Shown: positions 51,118 to 58,496 of the stretch, one piece after another
Numbering within the stretch: position 1 is the stretch's first letter
Layout of the letters: each line of letters begins with the position of its first letter
Assembly: GCA_030403585.1 (NCBI GenBank)
Contig: JAUEPE010000002.1
Location: forward strand, 248,001 to 312,000
Direction of reading: 5' to 3'
Source: Frankia sp. RB7
GTDB taxonomy: Bacteria; Pseudomonadota; Alphaproteobacteria; Rhizobiales; Xanthobacteraceae
DNA: 64,000 bases
The notes under the pieces: generated by a model
What the model was told of the DNA's origin: nothing
The model's database searches: none
Seen by the model: only the letters and a program-made list of their open reading frames with translations
Program-made: the position numbers and the translations under genes

Positions 51118-51801
51118 TTAGTGCTGCAGGTCGAGGCTTGCGAGCCGGTCCCGGTCCAGCAGCACGATCTGGCGCTGGGTGTTGCCGATGAAGCCGAGAA
51201 CACCGAGCTCGTGCAGCCGCGACAGGGCGCGGGAGACGGTCTCCAGCGTCAGGCCGAGATAATCGGCGATATCGCGCCGGGACATCGGCAGCGCGATCAC
51301 GCCGGCGGCCGTCAATCGCTTGTCCATCTCGAGCAGGAATGCCGCGACCCGTTCCAGCGAGGTCTTGCGACCGAGCAGCAGCATGTGATCTTCCGCATGC
51401 TGGAGATTGTTGGTGGTCATGCTGAGCAGGTTTTTCGCGACCATGGCATCGCTCTCGGCCACAATTTCGAGGCTTTGCCGCTTGACGAGGCGCACATGGG
51501 TATCGACGATTGCCTCCGCCGTGAAACGGTGCTCGCTGCCGTTCTCCAGGCCAAAAATGTCGCCGGCTAGATGAAACGCGCCGATCTGCCTGCGGCCGTC
51601 CGACAGCAGCTTGTAGCTTCGCACTGCACCAGACTTGACCTGATAGACATATTCGGCGGGCTCTTTCTCGCCGTAGATTTCGCTGCCTTTTTTGTAGGAA
51701 AATTCGCTTAAATTGACGAGCGGATTTGAATCGCTGGTCATGCCGAGATCGCGGAGCGAATTGGGACGCGGTGCGGGATCTGTCGTGATGCGAACGAACA
51801 T
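51118..51801 (-). CDS. FixK-like Crp/FNR family regulator
   Basis: A 227-residue regulator from ATG 51801 (GAGGAG six bases upstream). The cyclic-nucleotide-type beta roll is in SGAVRSYKLLSDGRRQIGAF and HLAGDIFGLENGSEHRFTAE; the helix-turn-helix is PMSRRDIADYLGLTLETVSR followed by ALSRL. It has no cysteine at all, so it cannot bind an FNR-type iron-sulfur cluster and is of FixK type. The recognition helix is of the type that reads TTGAT-N4-ATCAA, boxes of which are seen at 49156, 55975 and 58417. Confidence 0.9.
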   Translation of the reverse strand: MFVRITTDPAPRPNSLRDLGMTSDSNPLVNLSEFSYKKGSEIYGEKEPAEYVYQVKSGAVRSYKLLSDGRRQIGAFHLAGDIFGLENGSEHRFTAEAIVDTHVRLVKRQSLEIVAESDAMVAKNLLSMTTNNLQHAEDHMLLLGRKTSLERVAAFLLEMDKRLTAAGVIALPMSRRDIADYLGLTLETVSRALSRLHELGVLGFIGNTQRQIVLLDRDRLASLDLQH

Positions 51802-52103
51802 GGCCAACTCCTCAGCATCGCCGAATTGGTCTGTCAGACTGATACTCATCGCAGGGAAAGCGCCGCGTTATCCCGCTCCCGCGAAGGTCGATTTAGAACC
51901 AAGGTTGTCTTTCAATCCATTGTCCCAAGGTCCATTGTACCAAGGGGCAGAGCTTGCCTTTGCTGCGCGCATTGAGAAGAGCTCGTCCGGGCGGGAAATG
52001 CTTCACGTTGCGAACCAGATCATTTGCTTATCGAATGATTGGGCGGTGGCGCTGCCTCGCTTCGAGAGATTTGATATTCGTCCCACTTGGCGAAAGGTGG
52101 AAA

Positions 52104-52727
52104 ATGCTTGGCCTTGTCCATGTGGTCGACGATGACGCTTCGTTTCGTACCGCGATCGAACGCCGGCTGAAGCTCGCTGGCTACGAGGTCGCGACCTACG
52201 CGTCGTCGCAGGACCTGCTGGATGCATCGCCGGACGATGCGCAGCCGGGATGCATCCTGCTTGACGTTCGGATACCAGGGTTGAGTGGCCCGGAGTTGCA
52301 AGGCCGCCTGATCGCATCCGGCTCCACGCTGCCAATCATATTCCTGACTGGTCACGCCGATACGCCGACAACCGTGCGGGCCATCAAGGCGGGAGCAGAG
52401 GATGTCCTGACCAAGCCGGTCTCGTCGGAGCTGCTGCTCGATGCGATTGCGCGCGCGCTGGCGCGGCAGGACGCTACGCGCAGCCAACGCGGCAGGCTCG
52501 ACACGTTCCGCGCGTCTCTCGCAACGCTGACCCAGCGCGAACGGCAGGTGTTCGATCTCATCGTGCGCGGCAAGATCAACAAGCAGATCGCCCATCAACT
52601 CGGGACGACCGAGCGCACGATAAAGGCGCATCGTCACCAGGTCATGGAGAAGATGCGGGTTCATTCGCTCGCGGAACTCGTTTCGATCGCGGAACGGCTT
52701 GGAATGCTCGATCCGAACAGTCATTAA
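52104..52727 (+). CDS. FixJ-family response regulator
   Basis: A 207-residue two-domain protein from ATG 52104. Receiver: acidic pocket HVVDDD, phosphoacceptor Asp54 in CILLDVRIPG, TGHAD and the conserved Lys in VLTKPVSS. C-terminal LuxR/GerE domain: LTQRERQVFDLIVRGKINKQ then IAHQLGTTERTIKAHRHQVM. No histidine kinase gene is adjacent. In rhizobia FixJ turns on fixK; here the FixK-like gene lies divergently next to it, which suggests the same logic but with a remote or no FixL. Confidence 0.92.
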   Translation: MLGLVHVVDDDASFRTAIERRLKLAGYEVATYASSQDLLDASPDDAQPGCILLDVRIPGLSGPELQGRLIASGSTLPIIFLTGHADTPTTVRAIKAGAEDVLTKPVSSELLLDAIARALARQDATRSQRGRLDTFRASLATLTQRERQVFDLIVRGKINKQIAHQLGTTERTIKAHRHQVMEKMRVHSLAELVSIAERLGMLDPNSH

Positions 52728-52735
52728 CGGGCAGC

Positions 52736-53308
52736 TCATTCATCGACGTATTGCTCCAGCGTCTTGGCTGGTGCGCCCTTGTGGGCGGACGCGAACTGGG
52801 CCAGCGGCACCGATGTCGTGAGTGCGAGCAGGTTCGAATCGACGAGCTCGAGCGACAGCGTCTTGCCAGACTCCATCTCCTCGAGGGTCTTTGGCGTGAC
52901 CGCGTCGGCCGCAATACAGAGATTGGTGACGCACCAGGTATAGGGCACGTGGATCGGAGTGCCCTGGTCGATGGTCAATTTGGGCGCCTGTTGCAGGTAC
53001 ATGCCAACAGGAACGAACAATTGGAGCCGCGCCGTCGGAGCGCCTTCGCGCTCGATCAGGTCCACGCGCACCGCCATCTGGCCGGTCGGAAACTTACCCG
53101 TGATCGAGGTCCGGCACAGCATCGGTGCGCCACCTGGCTTGAAGCAGAGCTTTTGCCAATCGCCATAGGTGATGTCCTTGGCCTCGCGCTGACCACGTGT
53201 CGTGACTTCGGCCGGCTTATCGGCCTCTGCGGCGAGAGCCGGCCATACCGTGGTCGCGGCGATGGCGGCGACGGCAAGGGCTGCGAGATGGTCACGGGCG
53301 CTGGGCAT
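52736..53308 (-). CDS. Invasion-associated locus B (IalB) family protein
   Basis: A 190-residue secreted protein with signal peptide (HLAALAVAAIAATTVWPALA) and the IalB core ITYGDWQKLCFKPGGAPMLC, RTSITGKFPTGQMAVRVDLI and four Cys forming probable disulfides (LCF, MLCR, TWCVTNLC). GGAGACGCGACCC precedes ATG 53308. Last gene of the AAE transporter / hydrolase / IalB unit. Widespread in Rhizobiales, biochemical role unknown. Confidence 0.9.
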   Translation of the reverse strand: MPSARDHLAALAVAAIAATTVWPALAAEADKPAEVTTRGQREAKDITYGDWQKLCFKPGGAPMLCRTSITGKFPTGQMAVRVDLIEREGAPTARLQLFVPVGMYLQQAPKLTIDQGTPIHVPYTWCVTNLCIAADAVTPKTLEEMESGKTLSLELVDSNLLALTTSVPLAQFASAHKGAPAKTLEQYVDE

Positions 53309-53332
53309 GGGTCGCGTCTCCGGAGCCGGGCT

Positions 53333-54220
53333 CTATTTTTGCGAATCGAGAAATTTGCTCACGAGCGGCGACCAGATCGGGATCGCATCCGGTGAGCCGA
53401 TGAAGAAGTGGCCCTCGTTGCCGAACGGCGGCATCAAATGGTACTCGGCCCTGCCGCCCGCGGCCGTGAAGGCCGCATGCATCCGCTTCGACAGGGCTGG
53501 GCCGAAGAACGTGTCGTTTTCGATGTAAAACCACAACATCGGCACCCGCGAGGTCCGGCCGAAATCCGCGGTCGCTTCGACCAGTCTGTCCGGTGCGCAG
53601 TTGTTGTTGGGCTTGCCGTCGACGCGACCGCCGCGTCCTGCTGCGAAGGTGATGATGGCCTTCACCTGCGGCGGGTTCACGCTCGACAGCGCAATGGAAG
53701 CCCAGCCGCCGGCGGATTGACCGATGACGACGACGTCCTTTGGCAGAACGCGTTTCTCGGCGATCATATAGTCGATGATCCAGAGATCGGCCAGCGCCAA
53801 CGCACGTCCGGCGTCGTGGAAGTTCGGGTTGGTGCAGTTGCCGACCTTGGCGAAGAACGGCCCGTAGAGACCGTGCTCGGGAACGTCGATAGCGGCTGCA
53901 CCGTATCCGGTGCCGACCGGCGCCACGACGAAATAGCCGCGTTTGGCGAACCACTTCGCGGCGTCGCGGAATTCCACCAGCGGAAAGAAGCCGCGATCGA
54001 CGGCCTTGAGCGATACGCCATGGTTCATAATCGCGAGCGGGAAAGGACCATCGCCAACGGGGCGTACCACATAGGCAAACATCGGGAGCGGGAGTGGCAG
54101 CGCCCAGACCTCCTCCTGAATGGGAACATTGTCGTCGGCGCGCGCCGGAGCGAGCGGGCAGATCAGGAGAACCAGTGCCGCCACTATTGGCCTAAGGGTT
54201 GGTGCACGGCGGAGAGTCAC
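53333..54220 (-). CDS. Secreted alpha/beta hydrolase (dienelactone-hydrolase-like)
   Basis: A 295-residue enzyme from GTG 54220, five bases behind AAGGAGG. Signal peptide (TLRPIVAALVLLICPLAPAR). Hydrolase fold: nucleophile Ser in VVVIGQSAGGWASIAL, acid in VPMLWFYIENDTFFGP, His in GNEGHFFIGS. Proteins of this type cleave esters; substrate unknown. It follows the AAE transporter by 11 bp and precedes the IalB-family gene by 24 bp. Confidence 0.85.
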   Translation of the reverse strand: MTLRRAPTLRPIVAALVLLICPLAPARADDNVPIQEEVWALPLPLPMFAYVVRPVGDGPFPLAIMNHGVSLKAVDRGFFPLVEFRDAAKWFAKRGYFVVAPVGTGYGAAAIDVPEHGLYGPFFAKVGNCTNPNFHDAGRALALADLWIIDYMIAEKRVLPKDVVVIGQSAGGWASIALSSVNPPQVKAIITFAAGRGGRVDGKPNNNCAPDRLVEATADFGRTSRVPMLWFYIENDTFFGPALSKRMHAAFTAAGGRAEYHLMPPFGNEGHFFIGSPDAIPIWSPLVSKFLDSQK

Positions 54221-54231
54221 GCGCGCCTCCT

Positions 54232-55920
54232 TCAACCGGCGAAGGTGCTGGCCACGATGATCGGGCCGAGCACGGTCAGGACGACGTTGCCGACGGCGTA
54301 GGGCACGGCGACGCCGAGCACCGGCGTCTGGCTCTCGGCGACCTCGCAGGCACCCGTCACGGCGGCGTCGACCGTCATGGCGCCAGCCAGCGCGCCGCAG
54401 ATGATGACCGGATTCATGTGGAGCACGCGATGGGCAAACAAGGTCGTCACGATCAGCGGCACCAGCGTGACGACCAGGCCCATGCCGACCAGCAGCATGC
54501 CGTGCGACTGGATCGCGACCCAGGCCGCGTGGCCGTTGCCGAGCCCGATCGCCGCGATGAAGCCGCCCAGCCCGATATCGCTCAGCGTTTGCTGCGCCGC
54601 AGGCGGCATTGCGCCCATCGTCGGCCGCCGCGACCGCAGCCAGCCGCAGAAGAGCCCTGCAATCAGGGCGCCGCCGCCGCCGCCCAGCGTCAACGGCACC
54701 GACCCGATCTTGACGCTCGCAAGACCCGCGAGCAGGCCCACGGCGATGCCGGCGGCAAGGAATGCAATGTCGGTGCGATCTTCTGAGCTCAAGACTTGTC
54801 CGACGTTCCCGGCGGCGCGCTCAATGTTGCGGGTGCTGCCGACCAGCGTCATGACGTCGCCGACATAGACGCGGGTGTCCGCGCTCAGGGGAACCTCTCG
54901 ACCCATCCGCGTGAGTTTACGCAGGAAAACGCCACGCGCGTTGTCGCCGACGCGTTCAGCTACGTCCTTGACGGAGCGGCCATGGAGTTTGCGGTTATCG
55001 ACGAGGACATCGATCACGTTGCCCGGAAGCGCCTTCAGGATCTCGTCGGCGTCGATCTCGGCGCCAATGATCGGTTTTGCCGCGACGAGGGCAGCGGTTC
55101 GTCCCGCAATGACGACGTCGTCGCCTGCTTGAAGAACCGTGTCGACATGCGGCTCGACATCGGCGCCCTGACGCACGATCCGCTCGACCACGCTACGGCT
55201 GCCGATCTCACCTTCGACGGTGCCGACAGTCCGTCCCGCCGCTGTCGAAACCCGATAGGCGCGAGCCTGGAATTTTCGATAATGCAGATTTTCAGTTTGT
55301 GGCGGGTTACCCCCCGCCAGCTCCGCCTCGAGCTTTGCGGCTTCCGCCTTCAGGTCGATCCGCATCAGTTTTGGCGCGACAAACGGCACGTACAGGAGGG
55401 TGAGGATATAGCCAAGCACGTAGGTGACGGCGTAGCCGGCGGCGATGTTCGCCTCCTGTTGCTCGAGCACGTCCTTTGCGAGTCCGAGTTGGGACAGCGC
55501 ACCGGACGCCGTACCGATGACGGAGGATTGCGTCAGGGCTCCCGCAGCAAGGCCGGAAGCGGTGCCGGGACCGAGCGCGAACGCATTGGCAAATATGAGC
55601 ACGATAACGAGGCCGGTGCCGCCAAGCACGAGCGCGAGCGCAACCTGCGCCAGGGTCCGGATGCTCAGCGAAGCAAAGAACTCCGGTCCCGACCGGTAGC
55701 CGATCGTGAACACGAACAGGCTGAAGAGAATGACCCTCAGCAACGCCGGGAATGTGAACGTGCCGAGCTGCCCGATCAGGACGGCCACGATGAGCGTGCA
55801 CGCCGTGGTGCCGATCGAAAAGCCGAGGATCCGGACGCGGCCGAGAATGGTGCCGAGCGCGATCGACAGCAGCAGGAAGATTTCCGGAGCGGTGGAGATA
55901 ATCCACCTGACGGTGCCCAT
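54232..55920 (-). CDS. AAE (aspartate:alanine exchanger) family transporter, copy 1
   Basis: A 562-residue membrane protein from ATG 55920 (GGAGGGC upstream). Two five-helix blocks (LGTILGRVRILGFSIGTTAC; GGAVLIAGLFCGW-like GGGGALIAGLFCGWLRSRRP) flank a large cytoplasmic part with two TrkA-C-type domains (VVERIVRQGADVEPHVDTVL; HGRSVKDVAERVGDNARGVF). AAE members exchange an amino acid for its decarboxylation product. It starts 55 bp from a perfect FixK box shared with the divergent DUF1275 gene. Confidence 0.9.
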   Translation of the reverse strand: MGTVRWIISTAPEIFLLLSIALGTILGRVRILGFSIGTTACTLIVAVLIGQLGTFTFPALLRVILFSLFVFTIGYRSGPEFFASLSIRTLAQVALALVLGGTGLVIVLIFANAFALGPGTASGLAAGALTQSSVIGTASGALSQLGLAKDVLEQQEANIAAGYAVTYVLGYILTLLYVPFVAPKLMRIDLKAEAAKLEAELAGGNPPQTENLHYRKFQARAYRVSTAAGRTVGTVEGEIGSRSVVERIVRQGADVEPHVDTVLQAGDDVVIAGRTAALVAAKPIIGAEIDADEILKALPGNVIDVLVDNRKLHGRSVKDVAERVGDNARGVFLRKLTRMGREVPLSADTRVYVGDVMTLVGSTRNIERAAGNVGQVLSSEDRTDIAFLAAGIAVGLLAGLASVKIGSVPLTLGGGGGALIAGLFCGWLRSRRPTMGAMPPAAQQTLSDIGLGGFIAAIGLGNGHAAWVAIQSHGMLLVGMGLVVTLVPLIVTTLFAHRVLHMNPVIICGALAGAMTVDAAVTGACEVAESQTPVLGVAVPYAVGNVVLTVLGPIIVASTFAG

Positions 55921-55974
55921 GCGCATGCCCTCCAGTAATTTCGCGCCAATCTGGTTCGTGAAACCGGGCGAAGC

Positions 55975-55988
55975 TTGATCCAGATCAA
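55975..55988. promoter_or_regulatory. FixK/FNR box between divergent units
   Basis: TTGAT-CCAG-ATCAA, perfect palindrome. Centre 55981.5 is 61 bp before the AAE start (minus) and 73 bp before the DUF1275 start (plus); TATGGG at 56014 may be the plus -10. Can serve both directions. Confidence 0.8.
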
Positions 55989-56054
55989 TCCTCGCTGACG
56001 GCAGGCTGTCGCCTATGGGACCGTGCAGGATTTGAGACAGCCGACGTTTCGGAC

Positions 56055-56729
56055 ATGAGTACGATGGATATCGCCACTGCTTCGTCGATGCGCCGCGACG
56101 AGACGGTGCCAATCGCGTTGTTGCTGGCGTTTGCCGGTGGCTATCTCGACGCCTATGCCTGGATCATCCATGGCGTGATGGCGAACGCACAGACGGCCAA
56201 TCTGGTTCTGCTTTGGGTCTATGGCTCGATCGGCAACTGGAGTGAGGCGCTCCACTTTGTCCCGTCGATCCTCGCTTTTGCGGTCGGTATCGTAGTTGCA
56301 GCATGGCTGCGCCGCGCGACCGGCGACCGCGCCAGCGCGATCAGCACGCTGATCGAGATCGTGCTGCTGATCGCCATCGGCATCCTGCACAATCGCCTTC
56401 CGGATCTTGCGGGAACGCTTGGCATTTCGTTCGTCGCCGCCATGCAGAGCGCCGTCTTCACCAGGGTCGAGGGTGAGGTCTACAGCTCCGTGATGATCAC
56501 GGGCAATTTACGGCAGGCGATTGAAGGTGTGTTCGCAGCAGCCTCTGGACATGGGTCGCTACGACCTCCCGGCATTTTTGCCACATTATGCTTCGCATTC
56601 GGCCTCGGCGCCGCCGTTGGCGCCTTCGCGACCAAGCAAATCCCGAATCTGGCGCTCGTTATCCCCGTGATCGCACTCCTGATCGTGCTGCTGCGTTGTG
56701 AAGCCCCGCGCGACGAGGCCAGCCCATGA
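56055..56729 (+). CDS. DUF1275 (YoaK) membrane protein
   Basis: A 224-residue protein with six hydrophobic helices (IALLLAFAGGYLDAYAWIIH, HGVMANAQTANLVLLWVYGS, SAVFTRVEGEVYSSVMITGN), the YoaK/DUF1275 pattern. Function unknown. Its stop overlaps the SulP start by four bases (ATGA), so the two are coupled and follow the FixK box. Confidence 0.9.
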   Translation: MSTMDIATASSMRRDETVPIALLLAFAGGYLDAYAWIIHGVMANAQTANLVLLWVYGSIGNWSEALHFVPSILAFAVGIVVAAWLRRATGDRASAISTLIEIVLLIAIGILHNRLPDLAGTLGISFVAAMQSAVFTRVEGEVYSSVMITGNLRQAIEGVFAAASGHGSLRPPGIFATLCFAFGLGAAVGAFATKQIPNLALVIPVIALLIVLLRCEAPRDEASP

Positions 56730-58420
56730 CGACTTCTGAGCGGAGATCGCGCTGGATTTCCCTTTTTCCGCCCGCGACCTGGCTTGCGCACTATCGTGGC
56801 GCCTGGCTGCGTTTGGACGCCATCGCCGGTATCACCCTCGCGGCCTACGCCATTCCCGTGTCGCTTGCCTATGCGGCGCTCGCCGGCCTGCAGCCACAGA
56901 TCGGCGTCTACGGTTACATGCTCGGCGGCATTGGCTATGCCTTGCTCGGGGCGTCGCGGCAATTGGCGATCGGCCCGACGTCGGCGATCTCGCTGATGAT
57001 CGCAGCAACCGTCGGTACGCTCGCCGGTGGCGATGCGGTGAAATATGCGCAGATTGCAAGTCTCGCGGCGTTCGGTGTTGCCGTGCTGTGCTTCATCGCC
57101 TGGCTGTTCAAGCTCAGCGTGCTCGTCCGCCTCGTCAGCGACAGCATTTTGGTCGGCTTCAAGGCCGGCGCGGGGCTCACCATCATCATGAGCCAGTTGC
57201 CGAGCCTGTTCGGCGTCGCCGGTGGCGGCCACAATTTCTTCGATCGCACCGTCAAACTGATCGGGCAGCTCGGCCATCTCGATCCGCTGGTGCTGTCGAT
57301 CGGCGCGGTCGCGCTGCTGTTGCTGCTGCTCGGCGAACGGCGCCTGCCGGGCAAGCCCGTCGGCATCACCATCGTGGCGCTGGCGATTGTGGTGGCAACG
57401 GTGTTCGGTTTCCCGGGCCTCGGTGTGCCCGTTACCGGGAAGATACCGCAAGGGTTGCCGGCGCTGGGGATGCCGGCCTTCGGCCTCTTGGAGTTCGACG
57501 AGCTGTTTCCGCTCGCCGCCGGCTGCGTACTGCTGGCTTACATTGAAGGCGTCTCGGCGGCCCGGAGCTTTGCCGCCAAGCACGGCTATCCCCTCGACGT
57601 CCGTCAGGAGTTCTTGGGGCTGGGTGCCGCCAATCTCGCCGCCGCCTTCGGCCACGGCTATCCCGTTGCGGGCGGCCTGTCGCAATCGGCCGTCAACGAC
57701 AGTGCCGGTGCGCGAACTCCACTCGCTCTCGTCATCTGCTCCGTGACGCTCGGGCTGTGTCTGCTGTTCTTCACGGGGGTGCTCACCAACCTGCCGAAGG
57801 CGGTGCTCGCGGCCATCGTCTTTGCCGCCGTCTACAAGCTGGTCGATCTCCGCGCGCTGATGCGGATGTGGCAGGTCAGCCGGATCGACTTCTACGCGGC
57901 GTCGATTGCGCTGGTAGCGGTGCTGCTGCTCGGCATCCTCCAGGGCGTCCTGCTGGCGTCGATCGCGTCGATTGTCCTGCTGCTGGCGCGGGCGTCACGG
58001 CCGAATGTTGCATTCCTTGGCCGTTTGCCGGGTAGCGGGCGCTATTCGGACAGTGCACGGCATGCGGACGTCGAGCCGCTTGTCGGAATCATCGCATTCC
58101 GCCCCGAAGCCTCGCTGCTCTACATCAATGCCGAGACGATTTTGGACACGGTCCTGACAACGCTCAAGCGTTCGCCGGGCATTCATCTGGTCGCCTGCGA
58201 CCTCTCGGCATCGCCCTATATCGATCTGGCCGGCGCACGCATGCTGCACGATCTCCATGACGAGCTCGCGTCACGCCGGGTGACCCTCTGCATCGTCGGC
58301 GCGCATGCACAGCTCCGCGAGCTCCTGCGTGCCGAGGGGCTGGGGGAGAAGACCGACAGCGGCCAATGGCTGCGTTCGCTCGACAGCGTTCTCGGCGACC
58401 AGAATGCGCCCGACCGTTGA
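56726..58420 (+). CDS. SulP family anion transporter with STAS domain
   Basis: A 564-residue inner-membrane transporter. The SLC26/SulP transmembrane part covers about residues 20-420 (ITLAAYAIPVSLAYAALAGL, GASRQLAIGPTSAISLMIAA, LGLGAANLAAAFGHGYPVAG), and the C-terminal STAS domain begins near 440 (VEPLVGIIAFRPEASLLYIN; DLSASPYIDLAGARMLHDLH). Substrates in the family are sulfate, bicarbonate or dicarboxylates. Low-oxygen control and the neighbouring decarboxylase, which releases CO2, make bicarbonate or a dicarboxylate plausible. Confidence 0.92.
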   Translation: MTTSERRSRWISLFPPATWLAHYRGAWLRLDAIAGITLAAYAIPVSLAYAALAGLQPQIGVYGYMLGGIGYALLGASRQLAIGPTSAISLMIAATVGTLAGGDAVKYAQIASLAAFGVAVLCFIAWLFKLSVLVRLVSDSILVGFKAGAGLTIIMSQLPSLFGVAGGGHNFFDRTVKLIGQLGHLDPLVLSIGAVALLLLLLGERRLPGKPVGITIVALAIVVATVFGFPGLGVPVTGKIPQGLPALGMPAFGLLEFDELFPLAAGCVLLAYIEGVSAARSFAAKHGYPLDVRQEFLGLGAANLAAAFGHGYPVAGGLSQSAVNDSAGARTPLALVICSVTLGLCLLFFTGVLTNLPKAVLAAIVFAAVYKLVDLRALMRMWQVSRIDFYAASIALVAVLLLGILQGVLLASIASIVLLLARASRPNVAFLGRLPGSGRYSDSARHADVEPLVGIIAFRPEASLLYINAETILDTVLTTLKRSPGIHLVACDLSASPYIDLAGARMLHDLHDELASRRVTLCIVGAHAQLRELLRAEGLGEKTDSGQWLRSLDSVLGDQNAPDR

Positions 58421-58430
58421 CTTGGATCAA
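58417..58430. promoter_or_regulatory. FixK/FNR box upstream of decarboxylase
   Basis: TTGAC-TTGG-ATCAA, one change from the palindrome. It overlaps the SulP stop codon and its centre is 73 bp before the decarboxylase start. Confidence 0.72.
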
Positions 58431-58496
58431 TGGAGCGACCGGCGCCGAAAGCACGATCCCGCATCACCTTCGCCCCAAAAGGATCGGGAGAGACGC

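Noticed and set aside
51850..52103. Plus-strand frame running through the FixK/FixJ gap
   Set aside because: It starts inside the FixK-like gene and shows no own start signal; the gap is better read as two divergent promoters.
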